Part shown: one piece after another, positions 37,238-47,513 of the stretch | Layout: every line of letters starts with the position of its first letter | Position numbering within the stretch: the first letter of the stretch is position 1 | Assembly: GCF_001510655.1 (NCBI RefSeq) | Contig: NZ_LMVC01000001.1 | Coordinates: forward strand, 764,576-828,575 | Reading direction: 5' to 3' | DNA: 64,000 nt | Source of the DNA: Fictibacillus sp. FJAT-27399 | GTDB lineage: Bacteria > Bacillota > Bacilli > Bacillales > Fictibacillaceae | The notes under the pieces: model-generated | The model's database searches: none | What the model saw: only the letters and a program-made list of their open reading frames with translations | Told to the model about the DNA's origin: nothing | Position numbers and translations under genes: made by a program

Positions 37238-37603
37238 ATGAGTATACCCATCCTAAAAGTCAATGATTCATTGCTTGTCTCCATTCAGGAAGATTTGGAC
37301 GATCAGTCAGCAATACAGCTTCAGGAAGATATTCTAAAAAAGATTCAATCTACCAATGCTAGAGGTATTGTAATGGATCTCTCTTTGGTCAATCTGGTGG
37401 ATTCCTTTATTGCCAAAATACTAGTTGATATTGTCAACATGTCAGATCTGATGGGAGCCAGGGTCATTGTAACGGGTGTTCAGCCTCTGGTTGCCATTAC
37501 ACTGAATGAGATGGGAATTTCCATGAAAAATATATCAACCGCCATTGATGTAGAAAAAGGTTTAGAATCATTAAAAGAACATAACGGAAGACTCCAAAAA
37601 TAA
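37238..37603 (+). CDS. rsbS: RsbS-like STAS-domain stressosome scaffold
   Basis: A 121-aa single-STAS protein, IPILKVNDSLLVSIQEDLDD at the start, very like B. subtilis RsbS. The phosphorylatable serine is present in NLVDSFIAKILVD (about residue 56-59), followed by GARVIVTGVQPLVAITLNEM. RsbS and RsbR co-assemble and hold the RsbT kinase until stress. GGGAGG lies 9 nt before the ATG. The usual next gene, rsbT, is missing. A family A repeat begins 24 nt after the stop. The protein could feed RsbT encoded elsewhere or belong to a different RsbR-type module. Confidence 0.88.
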   Translation: MSIPILKVNDSLLVSIQEDLDDQSAIQLQEDILKKIQSTNARGIVMDLSLVNLVDSFIAKILVDIVNMSDLMGARVIVTGVQPLVAITLNEMGISMKNISTAIDVEKGLESLKEHNGRLQK

Positions 37604-37626
37604 AAACATAAATCCTAGTTTGAAAA

Positions 37627-37908
37627 GGGGCTGTCCTGAAAGTCGAAAATTGACCTTCAGCAGCTCCTTTTTGGCTTGAAATCTTCAATGAAAAGTTGAT
37701 TGAAGTGGAAGGTGCGAGACTCCTCGAAAATGAACTTCACATTTTCTTCGTGCGATAAAAAGCTGCCGGAGCCTTCCTTGTCCTGCGGGACTAGCGTGAC
37801 AGGTGAGACTCCCGCCGGTGCTTGCACCAAGAGGTTCACCGCACGCCCCGCGGAAAGCGAGCAGCCTGGAACGGAAATCAACAGCTTACAGACTTCTTGG
37901 ACAGCCCC
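37627..37908 (-). repeat. Repeat family A, copy 2 (inverted, ~280 bp)
   Basis: Ends are GGGGCTGTCCTGAAAGTC (37627-37644) and the complement of GGGGCTGTCCAAGAAGTC (37891-37908), giving 18-bp imperfect inverted ends identical at the first ten positions. It is an inverted copy of 21498-21749 but contains an extra ~60-bp internal segment (about 37725-37785). It fills the 37604-38000 gap between rsbS and the formate dehydrogenase gene. Confidence 0.88.
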
Positions 37909-38000
37909 TTTTTTTAGTAAAAGTTTAAAAATTCACGGTAAGGGTAGTGAGGAAATGAAAAGTTTATAACAATTTAAGAGGAAAGCAGTGGTGAGCGATA

Positions 38001-40958
38001 TTGTCAGATTCAATACATGTGAAAATTAACGGCATTCAAAAAACAACCCAATCAGATCAAACCGTTCTACAGCTTCTTTCAGAACATGACATTGACGTCC
38101 CCAGTGTCTGTTACCACCCTAGTCTCGGACCGATTGAAACCTGTGATACTTGTATTGTCAGTGTGAACGGAGAGCTTGTAAGATCTTGTTCAACTTCTTT
38201 AAAAAATAGAGATGTAATTGAAACAGCATCAGAAGAAGTCAGGAAAGCACAAGTCATCGGCATGGACCGGATATTACATAACCATGAATTATACTGTACG
38301 GTATGTGATTACAATAACGGCGGATGTGAAGTACACAATACGGTAAAAGAAATGAAAGTCAACCATCAGAGCATCCCGTTTGAGCATAAACCGTATGATG
38401 CGGATCAGTCTCATCCGTATTACCGGTATGATCCTGACCAATGTATTCTATGCGGACGCTGTGTGGAAGCTTGCCAGGATGTTCAGGTCACCGAAACACT
38501 GACAATCGACTGGGAAAGGGATCGCCCTCGTGTGATCTGGGACAATGATGTACCGATTAATGAATCATCATGTGTATCCTGCGGCCATTGTTCCACCGTT
38601 TGTCCTTGCAACGCCATGATGGAAAAGGGGATGGAAGGAGAGGCCGGCTACATGACCGGGATTGACCGTAAAACCCTTCGTCCCATGATTGAAATTACAA
38701 AAAGTGTAGAAACGGGTTATGGATCCATTTTGGCCATTTCAGATATGGAATCTGCGATGCGTGAGGAACGGATCAAAAAAACAAAAACCGTATGTACGTA
38801 TTGCGGTGTCGGGTGCAGCTTCGACATCTGGACAAAAGGCAGAGAGATAATCAAAGTTGAACCTCAGGCAGAAGCTCCGGCAAATGGGATATCCACATGT
38901 GTTAAGGGGAAATTCGGATGGGAGTTTGTCAACAGTGAAGAAAGATTGACTAAACCTTTGATCAGAGAAGCTGACGGATTCCGGGAAGCCGAATGGGATG
39001 AAGCGATTAGCCTGATCTCGGAAAAGTTTTCTGAAATCAAGAAAGACCATGGAGCAGACGCGCTAGGTTTTATCAGTTCTTCCAAATGCACAAACGAAGA
39101 GGCCTATTTGATGCAAAAACTAGGGAGAGCTGTCATCGGCACTAACAATATTGACAATTGCTCAAGGTATTGCCAGACACCTGCCACCCTAGGTCTGTTT
39201 CGAACAGTAGGACATGGCGGAGATTCGGGCGGTATTAAAGATATTGAGATGTCTGAACTGGTCATTGGTATAGGTACAAATACTTCTGAATCGCATCCTG
39301 TACTCTCCACAAGAATTAAACGTTCACATAAGCTGAACGGACAAAAGCTGATTGTAGCTGATTTAAGAAAACATGAGATGGCAGAACGCTCAGATTTGTT
39401 TGTCCAGCCAGCACCAGGGACTGACCTTATCTGGCTGTCAGCAGTGTCCAAATATATTCTTGATATGGGCTGGGCCGATAATGACTTTATTCAAAACAGG
39501 GTGAACGGATTAGAAAACTATGTTGAAAGTCTTGCTCCATTTACATTGGACTATGCTGAAAAGCTGACTGGTATGCCGAAAGAACAAATCATAAAAATTG
39601 CTGAAATGATTCATGAAGCGAATTCTGTTTGTGTATTGTGGGCCATGGGGGTCACACAGCACAGCGCAGGAAGCGATACGAGTACAGCCATTTCAAACCT
39701 TATGCTCATTACAGGCAATTATGGCAAGCCTGGGGCAGGTACGTACCCACTTAGAGGGCATAACAATGTACAGGGAGCAAGTGACTTTGGAAGCATGCCG
39801 AACAGACTTCCGGGCTATCAGCATATTGAAGAGGAGCAGGTGCGGAAAAATTTTGAACAGGCCTGGGGCGTGAAGCTGCCGGAAAAAATCGGCTTAAATA
39901 ATCATGAAATGGTTGCTGGCATCCATGATGGTACACTCAAAGCCATGTATTTAAAAGGTGAAGATATGGGAATCGTTGATTCTAATATCAACCATGTACA
40001 TGCAGCATTCGAAAAGCTTGAGTTTTTCGTTGTACAGGATATTTTCCTTTCCAGGACAGCAGAATTTGCTGATGTTGTTCTTCCTGCAAGCCCCAGCCTT
40101 GAAAAAGAAGGCACCTTTACAAACACTGAACGAAGAATTCAACGTTTATATCAGGTGTTGGAGCCTTTAGGTGATTCCAAACCTGATTGGAAGATCATTC
40201 AACATATAGCAAATTCACTGGGTGCAAACTGGAAGTATGAACATCCTAGCGATATTATGGAGGAAGCTGCTCCTCTTGCACCTTTATTTGCAGGAGTAAC
40301 TTATGAACGCCTTGAAGGGTATAAAAGCTTGCAGTGGCCAGTGGCAGTGGACGGAAAGGACACGCCTCTATTATTTACAGAGGACTTTCCATTTCCTGAC
40401 GGGAAAGCCAACCTTTTTCCATTAGAATGGACAAAACCAGTCCATTTTGGAAAAGAATATGATATCCATGTAAACAATGGCCGTCTGCTTGAACACTTCC
40501 ATGAAGGGAATATGACATATAAAGCAAAAGGAATCGCCTCAAAAACACCAAATGTTTTCCTGGAGGTTTCTCCCGAGCTTGCGGAGGAACGCGGACTGAA
40601 GAATGGTTTTCTTGTCCGCCTTACTTCACCTTATGGAAATGTTAAAGTGAGATGCCATATTACCGATCGGGTGAAAGGGAAAGAAGTTTACCTTCCGCTG
40701 AATGATAACGGAGACGCAGCGATCAACCTTCTGACAAGCAGTTATGCTGATAAAGATACCGATACACCAGCTTATAAGGAAGCCATGGCTAAGCTGGAAG
40801 TCCTGAATACTGAAGGAGTCGACCCTATCCCAAGAATCAACCATCGGAACGGAAACCCACAGCCGCAGATTGGTGTAAATGTGCAAAAGAAATGGGCAAG
40901 AAAAGATTACGTTTTTCCTGGTGACCTTGTAAAAAAGGAGATGAAGCAGGATGGCTAA
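38001..40958 (+). CDS. Formate dehydrogenase, molybdopterin catalytic subunit (YjgC-type)
   Basis: A 985-aa molybdenum enzyme, same length and layout as B. subtilis YjgC/YrhE. The N-terminal [2Fe-2S] domain has [15 protein letters not shown], then a NuoG-like HxCxxC region, [4Fe-4S] motifs [11 protein letters not shown] and [13 protein letters not shown], and the molybdopterin oxidoreductase core with a further cluster [11 protein letters not shown]. The Mo-ligand is Cys in [16 protein letters not shown], where some formate dehydrogenases have selenocysteine. The C-terminal dinucleotide-binding domain is present. It oxidises formate to CO2. The physiological acceptor is unclear. TTG 38001 follows a GGTGAG site. 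Its stop overlaps the DUF1641 gene. Confidence 0.93.
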   Translation: MSDSIHVKINGIQKTTQSDQTVLQLLSEHDIDVPSVCYHPSLGPIETCDTCIVSVNGELVRSCSTSLKNRDVIETASEEVRKAQVIGMDRILHNHELYCTVCDYNNGGCEVHNTVKEMKVNHQSIPFEHKPYDADQSHPYYRYDPDQCILCGRCVEACQDVQVTETLTIDWERDRPRVIWDNDVPINESSCVSCGHCSTVCPCNAMMEKGMEGEAGYMTGIDRKTLRPMIEITKSVETGYGSILAISDMESAMREERIKKTKTVCTYCGVGCSFDIWTKGREIIKVEPQAEAPANGISTCVKGKFGWEFVNSEERLTKPLIREADGFREAEWDEAISLISEKFSEIKKDHGADALGFISSSKCTNEEAYLMQKLGRAVIGTNNIDNCSRYCQTPATLGLFRTVGHGGDSGGIKDIEMSELVIGIGTNTSESHPVLSTRIKRSHKLNGQKLIVADLRKHEMAERSDLFVQPAPGTDLIWLSAVSKYILDMGWADNDFIQNRVNGLENYVESLAPFTLDYAEKLTGMPKEQIIKIAEMIHEANSVCVLWAMGVTQHSAGSDTSTAISNLMLITGNYGKPGAGTYPLRGHNNVQGASDFGSMPNRLPGYQHIEEEQVRKNFEQAWGVKLPEKIGLNNHEMVAGIHDGTLKAMYLKGEDMGIVDSNINHVHAAFEKLEFFVVQDIFLSRTAEFADVVLPASPSLEKEGTFTNTERRIQRLYQVLEPLGDSKPDWKIIQHIANSLGANWKYEHPSDIMEEAAPLAPLFAGVTYERLEGYKSLQWPVAVDGKDTPLLFTEDFPFPDGKANLFPLEWTKPVHFGKEYDIHVNNGRLLEHFHEGNMTYKAKGIASKTPNVFLEVSPELAEERGLKNGFLVRLTSPYGNVKVRCHITDRVKGKEVYLPLNDNGDAAINLLTSSYADKDTDTPAYKEAMAKLEVLNTEGVDPIPRINHRNGNPQPQIGVNVQKKWARKDYVFPGDLVKKEMKQDG

Positions 40959-41490
40959 AGCAACGAAAATCATAAAGAGGCTGGAAGTTACAGAGGAAGA
41001 GCAGCGAACCAGAGACTTAAAAGAAGTAGAAGATGCTTTGATTAAAAACAAAGATGCACTTCTGGAATCACTCAGTGTTATCAATCATATGCATGAAAAA
41101 GGAATCATCTCTCTGTTAAACGGGCTGTTCGGACAAGGAGACAAAGTACTTGAGATTTTGGTTAAGACTGCTGATACGCCAGAGACCTCGAACACTCTTA
41201 AAAACCTTCTTTTGATGATGGGTGTATTGGGCACTCTCGATGTAAAACAGCTTGAACCCCTTTTATTGAAAGTCAACGCAGGGGCAGCCAAAGTAGCCGA
41301 ACACAAAGATACCGAAGAAAAAACAAGTTATTTTGATCTTTTACGTGCACTTAAAGATCCTGAAATCAATCGCTCCATAACACTTCTCATGACATTTTTA
41401 AAAGGAATGGGCGAAAAGACCGAGCATAAAGAACGCAGCACAGAAGAATTCACGGTTCAAAGAAAAGATAAAGGCAAAAATCTTGGATGA
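40951..41490 (+). CDS. DUF1641 protein, formate dehydrogenase partner (YjgD-type)
   Basis: A 179-aa, mostly helical soluble protein with a DUF1641 core ([30 protein letters not shown]). The start overlaps the formate dehydrogenase gene by 8 nt, as in B. subtilis yjgC-yjgD and yrhE-yrhD, so it is translationally coupled. DUF1641 proteins are thought to be accessory subunits or assembly partners of this enzyme class. The mechanism is unknown. Confidence 0.9.
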   Translation: MAKATKIIKRLEVTEEEQRTRDLKEVEDALIKNKDALLESLSVINHMHEKGIISLLNGLFGQGDKVLEILVKTADTPETSNTLKNLLLMMGVLGTLDVKQLEPLLLKVNAGAAKVAEHKDTEEKTSYFDLLRALKDPEINRSITLLMTFLKGMGEKTEHKERSTEEFTVQRKDKGKNLG

Positions 41491-41493
41491 TAT

Positions 41494-41528
41494 AAAACGA
41501 ACTCCCTGAGCAGGGAGTTCGTTTTTTA
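41494..41528 (+). terminator. Formate dehydrogenase operon terminator
   Basis: AAACGAACTCCCTG (41495-41508) pairs with CAGGGAGTTCGTTT (41511-41524) and is followed by T-rich sequence. Confidence 0.92.
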
Positions 41529-41678
41529 TGGAATTACCTAAAATTTATCGACAATCTTTTAGCTTATTTCTGCTTTGACGCGTTCCATCCTCTGAATATC
41601 CGCTAAAAGTTCCGTATTATTACACTTTTATGCAGATTTAGGAAGAATTAAAGAGAAAGATTTACAACAAGAAAAAGT

Positions 41679-41707
41679 TTGCGAATTACAACAGGTGGTA
41701 ATATATA
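41679..41707 (+). promoter_or_regulatory. Candidate SigA promoter of the 33-aa gene
   Basis: TTGCGA (41679-41684), a 17-bp spacer and TATATA (41702-41707) lie about 73 bp upstream of the small gene. The rest of 41530-41779 shows nothing else I can support. Confidence 0.45.
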
Positions 41708-41779
41708 GATACATTTAAAAATAAAGGTCGTTTAATAGATGCAGTGGTTTCAATCTATTTGTAAAGAGGAGGTATTGGC

Positions 41780-41881
41780 TTGAAGTACAAAGTAAAAGAT
41801 TGGCTCAGACTGACTCCCCGTGAGAGATACTTGCTTTTGTACGCTGTTGCCCTGCTTCAAAAAGAACAAAAAGCGGTATAA
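41780..41881 (+). CDS. Very small protein (33 aa)
   Basis: TTG 41780 is preceded by AAAGAGGAGGT at good spacing and opens a 33-codon frame: MKYKVKDWLRLTPRERYLLL, then YAVALLQKEQKAV. It is helical and amphipathic, with a basic N-terminal half. A terminator begins 3 nt after the stop and a fair promoter lies upstream, so it has every sign of an independent gene. No family recognised, and no function proposed. Confidence 0.6.
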   Translation: MKYKVKDWLRLTPRERYLLLYAVALLQKEQKAV

Positions 41882-41883
41882 AG

Positions 41884-41910
41884 AAAAAGCTGCACATGGC
41901 AGCTTTTTTT
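41884..41910. terminator. Bidirectional terminator between the 33-aa gene and gltC
   Basis: AAAAAGCTGC (41884-41893) pairs with GCAGCTTTTT (41899-41908) around ACATG. The stem adjoins both stop codons. Confidence 0.9.
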
Positions 41911-42811
41911 ACTGATATTGCTCAAGTTTAGAGAAGAAATGTATAACAAAGTCGTAAAACACATTTTCAGCCGGTGCCAATTCCCGTTTCTTTGGTGTAA
42001 TAAGCCCAACTGTACGCTGAACAAGCGGAAAGTCAATGGGCTTTTTTACTGTGTAGCGAGGAGTGGTTTCATAGAAAGAACTATCGGGTAATAAGGTTAC
42101 ACCCATTCCTGCCGTAACCAGCCCTTTGATCGCATCCATATCTTCCCCTTCAGAAGATATGATAGGCGAAAAACCGGCTTCTTTACAGGCATTAATGACT
42201 ACTTCCTGCAGCACATAGCCTTCAGGAAACAAGACGAATCGGTCATTTCTTAAATCACTTAAAACCAAGCTGCTTTTATCTGCCTTTGGATGGTCAGCTG
42301 GTAACAATGCGGAAATTCTTTCCGTAAAAAGGATGTGGCCTTTAACATCAGGTTGATTTGCTGGAACTGGCCCTAAAAACGCTAGATCAATATCCCCATT
42401 TTTCACAGCATCGATTAAAAAATGATAAGATCCTTGACGCAGGTGAAAAGCGATGTTCGGATACTCTTCTTTAAACGCTGAAATAATAGTAGGCAGAAGA
42501 TGGCTTGCGAGGCTGGTCGGAAAACCGATCTTGATTGTACCTCGTTCGGGATCCAAATATTCTTCTATTTGTTTTCTTGCATAATCTATTGCTTTTAATG
42601 CAGTGGATGCATGGGTCAAAAAAAGTTTTCCTACAGGGGTCAGCTTTACATTTCTGCCTTCTCTCTCAAACAGTTCGACATTTAATTCTGCTTCCAGGTT
42701 GGCAATTTGCCTGCTGACTGCGGACTGTGCCACATGCAGATGCTGTGCCGCCTCGGACACGTGTTCTCGCTCTGCCACCTCGATAAAATAGTACAATTGA
42801 CGAAGTTCCAT
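41909..42811 (-). CDS. gltC: LysR-type activator of glutamate synthase
   Basis: A 300-aa LysR-type regulator, the same length as B. subtilis GltC. The helix-turn-helix is in the N-terminal 60 residues (MELRQLYYFIEVAEREHVSE, AVSRQIANLEAEL). The effector domain begins with GTIKIGFPTSLASHLLP and includes GMGVTLLPDSSF. It is divergent from gltA, the classical arrangement, and in B. subtilis it activates gltAB when 2-oxoglutarate is high. ATG at 42811 is chosen because GGAGGGT lies 6-7 nt upstream. The 6-residue longer version starts within that site. Confidence 0.95.
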   Translation of the reverse strand: MELRQLYYFIEVAEREHVSEAAQHLHVAQSAVSRQIANLEAELNVELFEREGRNVKLTPVGKLFLTHASTALKAIDYARKQIEEYLDPERGTIKIGFPTSLASHLLPTIISAFKEEYPNIAFHLRQGSYHFLIDAVKNGDIDLAFLGPVPANQPDVKGHILFTERISALLPADHPKADKSSLVLSDLRNDRFVLFPEGYVLQEVVINACKEAGFSPIISSEGEDMDAIKGLVTAGMGVTLLPDSSFYETTPRYTVKKPIDFPLVQRTVGLITPKKRELAPAENVFYDFVIHFFSKLEQYQ

Positions 42812-42845
42812 TTTGATACCCTCCAGCAATCATTCTCAAAAATAG

Positions 42846-42897
42846 ATTAATCTTATCTAAATTATATATTGTTTGGATGAATTATTAAACCTACACT
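42846..42897 (+). promoter_or_regulatory. gltAB promoter and possible GltC box
   Basis: TTGTTT (42869-42874), a 17-bp spacer and TACACT (42892-42897) form a plausible SigA promoter. AGATTAATCT (42846-42855), a perfect 10-bp palindrome about 20 bp upstream of the -35, is a candidate activator half-site pair. LysR regulators normally bind T-N11-A dyads in this position. Confidence 0.5.
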
Positions 42898-42930
42898 ATA
42901 AAAAAGACATTTGAAACGGGGGAGCGAACA

Positions 42931-45900
42931 ATGACATTCCATAACTTACCAAAACCACAGGGCCTCTACCGTCCGGAATTTGAACATGATGCATGCGGTA
43001 TTGGCTTATACGCCCATATTAAAGGATTAGCTACCCATGATATTGTAAAAAAAGGTTTAAGTATGCTTTGCCAATTGGATCACCGGGGAGGGCAGGGAAG
43101 CGACCCGCTAACCGGAGACGGTGCTGGACTTATGGTACAGCTTCCACACGAGTTCTTCAAAAAAGCATGCCCTCAATTCGATCTTTCTGAAAAGGGAAGA
43201 TACGGAGTTGGCATGATGTTTCTTCCAAAAGACGAAAACGAACAGCAATCCGTTAAGAATAAATTAAACCAAATCATTGAACAAGAAGGCCAAAGCCTCA
43301 TTGGATGGAGAAGTGTGCCTGTAATTGACGGAAAAATCGGAACTATCGCACAAGAAAGCTGCCCATCCATTCATCAGGTTTTTATTAAAGCCTCAGATCA
43401 TACCAAGAATGAACTGGCGTTTGAGCGCAAACTGTATATCATTCGGAAACTAGCAGAGAAATGGGGAAAAGAAAACCAATTAAACTTTTACTTCTCTAGC
43501 CTTTCTTCATCCACTATTGTATACAAAGGGCTTTTGACACCTGAACAGGTAGATGCATTTTACCGGGATCTAAATGACCCTTCTTTTGTTTCAGCATTCG
43601 CTTTAGTGCATTCCCGTTTTAGCACAAATACATTTCCGAGCTGGGAAAGGGCTCATCCAAACCGGTACCTCATCCATAATGGCGAGATTAATACGTTAAG
43701 AGGCAATATTAATTGGATGAAAGCGCGTGAACAGCAATTTGCTTCTGAGGCTTTTGGAGATGACTTAGAAAAACTGCTTCCGATACTTGATACAGAAGGC
43801 AGTGATTCCTCCGTACTTGATAACGCTCTTGAGTTTTTTGTACTGGCGGGGAGAGAACTTGCACATGCAGCCATGATGCTGATTCCTGAACCATGGTCTG
43901 AAAATCCTCATATGACAGATGAAAAAAAAGCTTTTTATGAATATCATAGCTGTCTAATTGAGCCGTGGGATGGCCCCACAGCCATTTCTTTCACAAACGG
44001 CCGACAAATCGGCGCCGTCCTTGACCGAAACGGTTTACGGCCCGCGCGCTATTATGTAACGAAGGATGACTATATTATTTTCTCTTCCGAGGTTGGGGTC
44101 ATTGATGTAGAACCAGAGAATGTACTCTATAAAGATCGGTTAAGTCCAGGAAAAATGCTTCTTATTGATCTAGAAAAGGGAAGAATTGTTTCAGATAAAG
44201 AAATTAAAACTGAACTTTCCCATGCCAAGCCTTATCGCTCATGGCTAGAGGAAAATCTGATCCATCTGGACAGCGGCTCACATGAAGAAAGTGCTGAATC
44301 AGTTGATCAGCTCGTACTCCGGCAGAAGACGTTTGGCTACACGCATGAAGATATTCATAAATACTTGATTCCTATTATCACAGAAGGAAAAGATCCAGTC
44401 GGATCCATGGGGAATGATACACCTTTAGCTGTGTTGTCAGACCGCCCCCAATCATTGTTCAATTATTTTAAACAGTTATTTGCACAAGTAACAAATCCGC
44501 CGATCGATTCTCTTCGTGAACAAGTGGTTACATCAACAGTCAGTTATTTAGGAGCGGAGGGCAATCTGCTTGAAGCGAACGCAGCTAGCTGCCGTCGTAT
44601 CCAATTGGATACCCCGATCCTATCAACCGGAAGATTCAACCAATTACAACAAAATGTCTGGCCTGAATTTTCGAGCAAGACTCTGCATACACTTTTTTCT
44701 GAAGATTTGGAATCAAGTTTGAATCAATTGTTTTCGCAAGCAGAAAGAGCGATTGAGGAAGGACATACTCTTCTCATCCTTTCAGACCGTGAAATGAATG
44801 ATAAGAACATCCCGATGCCGGTTCTGTTATCAACAAGCGCACTCCATCATTATCTTGTTCGAAAAGGACTTCGAACGAAAGTAAGCATAATTGTTGATTC
44901 CGGGGAAACCAGAGAAGTCCATCATTTTGCAGCACTCATTGGCTTTGGAGCAGACGCCATTCATCCTTACCTTGCTTATGCTACGTATCATCAGGCAATT
45001 ATTGATGGCCATCTGTCCGTTTCTTTTGATCAAGCTGTTCAAGGTTATATTAAAGGAGTGACAGACGGTGTCGTTAAAGTGATGTCTAAAATGGGCATCT
45101 CGACGATCCAAAGTTATCGAGGAGCTCAAATTTTTGAAGCGGTAGGCATCGGCCAAGAAGCCATTGACCGATACTTTACTGGAACGGCATCTCAGCTTGA
45201 TGGCATCGATCTTCAAACGATGGGCCTTGAAGCCATACGGCGCCATTCTAAGGCTTATCGGGAGACAATGGAGGAAACGCTTGAATCCGGCAGTGATTTT
45301 CAATGGAGGAAGACAGGCGAGCATCATGCCTTTAATCCTAAAACCATTCATACATTGCAATGGGCCTGCCGAAAAAATGATTACAGCCTGTTCAAACAGT
45401 ATTCTAAGGCGGCAAACGAAGAACGCCTTAACTTTTTAAGGAATTTATTCTCCTTCCCTTCAGAAGACCGAGCTGTCCCAATCGAAGAGGTTGAGTCTGT
45501 TGAAGACATTGTGCGCCGGTTTAAAACAGGAGCAATGTCGTTCGGTTCTCTAAGCCAAGAAGCACATGAAGCATTGGCTATTGCCATGAACCGCTTGGGC
45601 GGAAAAAGCAACAGCGGGGAAGGCGGAGAGGATCCAAGCCGCTTTATATTGGATGAAAATGGTGATTCGCGGAGAAGTGCGATTAAGCAGATCGCTTCAG
45701 GACGATTTGGCGTGAAAAGCCATTACCTCGTCAACGCTGATGAACTGCAGATCAAGATGGCTCAAGGAGCGAAACCTGGGGAAGGCGGCCAGCTTCCTGG
45801 AAACAAAGTATATCCATGGGTAGCAGATGTGCGAGGATCAACGCCTGGGGTAGGACTGATATCTCCTCCTCCGCACCATGATATCTATTCCATTGAAGAT

Positions 45901-47496
45901 TTGGCACAGCTCATTCATGATTTAAAGAACGCAAACCGTGATGCGCGTATTTCCGTTAAGCTCGTTGCGAAAGCAGGTGTAGGAACGATTGCTGCAGGCG
46001 TTGCAAAAGGAGCTGCCGATGTAATAGTGATCAGCGGCTACGACGGAGGGACAGGTGCATCACCCAAAACAAGCATCAAGCATACGGGACTGCCTTGGGA
46101 GCTGGGATTGGCGGAAGCCCATCAAACGTTAATGCTGAACGGATTGCGCGACCGTGTGGTATTGGAAACCGACGGCAAGCTGATGACAGGCAAAGATGTA
46201 GTACTGGCAGCTTTACTGGGAGCAGAGGAATATGGTTTTGCTACAGCTCCACTCGTTGTTCTTGGCTGTGTCATGATGCGTGCCTGCCACCTGGATACGT
46301 GTCCGGTAGGGGTTGCGACACAAAATCCAGAGCTGCGGAAGAAATTTATGGGCGATCCAGATCATGTCGTCAACTACATGCACTTTGTTGCTCAGGAAGT
46401 CCGTGAGATCATGGCTGAGCTTGGGTTCAGAACGATGGACGAGATGATTGGCCACAGCGAAATACTGAGCATTTCAGAACGCACGAAAAACCATTGGAAA
46501 GCTAAACAATTGAACTTGGCCAATCTCACACATACTGTAGATGGTTCTGTCAGAACGTTCCAGACACCGCAAAATCATAAGATCGAAGAATCCATGGATA
46601 TGAGAGAGATTCTTCCAGCCATCTCCAAGGCTTTGGAGCATCAAGAACAAGTGAATCTATCGTTTCAGCTGAATAATACAAATCGTGTAGCCGGAACTAT
46701 CTCCGGAAGTGAAATCTCAAAGAAATATGGAGAGAACGGCCTTCCCGAAGATACGGTCAATCTGCAATTCTACGGTTCAGCGGGACAATCCTTTGGTGCC
46801 TACATCCCGCGCGGCATGTCACTATATTTAACTGGTGACGCAAATGATTACGTAGGAAAAGGATTATCTGGCGGAAAAATAACGGTATCTGCCCCGAAAG
46901 AATCTGATTTTCTATCGGATACAAACGTTATCGCTGGGAATGTTGCCTTCTATGGCGCAACCAGCGGAGAAGCGTACATCAATGGATCTGCAGGAGAGCG
47001 TTTTGCTGTACGGAACAGCGGAGCAAATATTGTTGTAGAAGGCATCGGTGATCATGGATGTGAATATATGACCGGCGGAAGAGTGGTCATTCTTGGGGAA
47101 ACCGGCAAAAACTTCGCTGCTGGTATGTCTGGGGGGACTGCCTACGTTCTGGCCAGTGAAAAAGAACATTTCATATCGTTATGCAACAAGGATAGTGTTG
47201 AATTTGAGTCTTTGCAGGCTGATCAGGAAGAAGCAGAGGTTAAAAAGATGATTTTGAGTCATTATCATTATACGCTCAGCTCAAAAGCAGCTTTTATCCT
47301 CAGCAACTGGTCACAATACAGAAAACAATTTGTCAAAGTTATTCCTAAAGATTATAAAGCGATGATCGGTCTGATCGAGGAACAAAAAGAGGCAGGGTTA
47401 CAACATGATGAAGCCGTAATGAGTGCCTTTTTAGAAACATCATCTCTAAAAAAAAGTACCCCGGTCAAAAAAAAGACTCAGTTAATTCTTAATTAG
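42931..47496 (+). CDS. gltA: Glutamate synthase large subunit
   Basis: A 1521-aa NADPH-GOGAT large subunit. The class II amidotransferase domain is exposed after removal of a 21-residue propeptide, leaving Cys22 (FEHDACGIGLYAHI). A central domain and the FMN-binding synthase domain with a [3Fe-4S] cluster follow (CVMMRACHLDTCPVGVATQ), then a GXGXG beta-helix domain (GGRVVILGETGKNFAAGMSG). It makes glutamate from glutamine and 2-oxoglutarate with GltB supplying electrons. GGGGGAG precedes the ATG. gltB follows after 17 nt. Confidence 0.97.
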   Translation: MTFHNLPKPQGLYRPEFEHDACGIGLYAHIKGLATHDIVKKGLSMLCQLDHRGGQGSDPLTGDGAGLMVQLPHEFFKKACPQFDLSEKGRYGVGMMFLPKDENEQQSVKNKLNQIIEQEGQSLIGWRSVPVIDGKIGTIAQESCPSIHQVFIKASDHTKNELAFERKLYIIRKLAEKWGKENQLNFYFSSLSSSTIVYKGLLTPEQVDAFYRDLNDPSFVSAFALVHSRFSTNTFPSWERAHPNRYLIHNGEINTLRGNINWMKAREQQFASEAFGDDLEKLLPILDTEGSDSSVLDNALEFFVLAGRELAHAAMMLIPEPWSENPHMTDEKKAFYEYHSCLIEPWDGPTAISFTNGRQIGAVLDRNGLRPARYYVTKDDYIIFSSEVGVIDVEPENVLYKDRLSPGKMLLIDLEKGRIVSDKEIKTELSHAKPYRSWLEENLIHLDSGSHEESAESVDQLVLRQKTFGYTHEDIHKYLIPIITEGKDPVGSMGNDTPLAVLSDRPQSLFNYFKQLFAQVTNPPIDSLREQVVTSTVSYLGAEGNLLEANAASCRRIQLDTPILSTGRFNQLQQNVWPEFSSKTLHTLFSEDLESSLNQLFSQAERAIEEGHTLLILSDREMNDKNIPMPVLLSTSALHHYLVRKGLRTKVSIIVDSGETREVHHFAALIGFGADAIHPYLAYATYHQAIIDGHLSVSFDQAVQGYIKGVTDGVVKVMSKMGISTIQSYRGAQIFEAVGIGQEAIDRYFTGTASQLDGIDLQTMGLEAIRRHSKAYRETMEETLESGSDFQWRKTGEHHAFNPKTIHTLQWACRKNDYSLFKQYSKAANEERLNFLRNLFSFPSEDRAVPIEEVESVEDIVRRFKTGAMSFGSLSQEAHEALAIAMNRLGGKSNSGEGGEDPSRFILDENGDSRRSAIKQIASGRFGVKSHYLVNADELQIKMAQGAKPGEGGQLPGNKVYPWVADVRGSTPGVGLISPPPHHDIYSIEDLAQLIHDLKNANRDARISVKLVAKAGVGTIAAGVAKGAADVIVISGYDGGTGASPKTSIKHTGLPWELGLAEAHQTLMLNGLRDRVVLETDGKLMTGKDVVLAALLGAEEYGFATAPLVVLGCVMMRACHLDTCPVGVATQNPELRKKFMGDPDHVVNYMHFVAQEVREIMAELGFRTMDEMIGHSEILSISERTKNHWKAKQLNLANLTHTVDGSVRTFQTPQNHKIEESMDMREILPAISKALEHQEQVNLSFQLNNTNRVAGTISGSEISKKYGENGLPEDTVNLQFYGSAGQSFGAYIPRGMSLYLTGDANDYVGKGLSGGKITVSAPKESDFLSDTNVIAGNVAFYGATSGEAYINGSAGERFAVRNSGANIVVEGIGDHGCEYMTGGRVVILGETGKNFAAGMSGGTAYVLASEKEHFISLCNKDSVEFESLQADQEEAEVKKMILSHYHYTLSSKAAFILSNWSQYRKQFVKVIPKDYKAMIGLIEEQKEAGLQHDEAVMSAFLETSSLKKSTPVKKKTQLILN

Positions 47497-47513
47497 GAAA
47501 GGGGAGAGGACGA

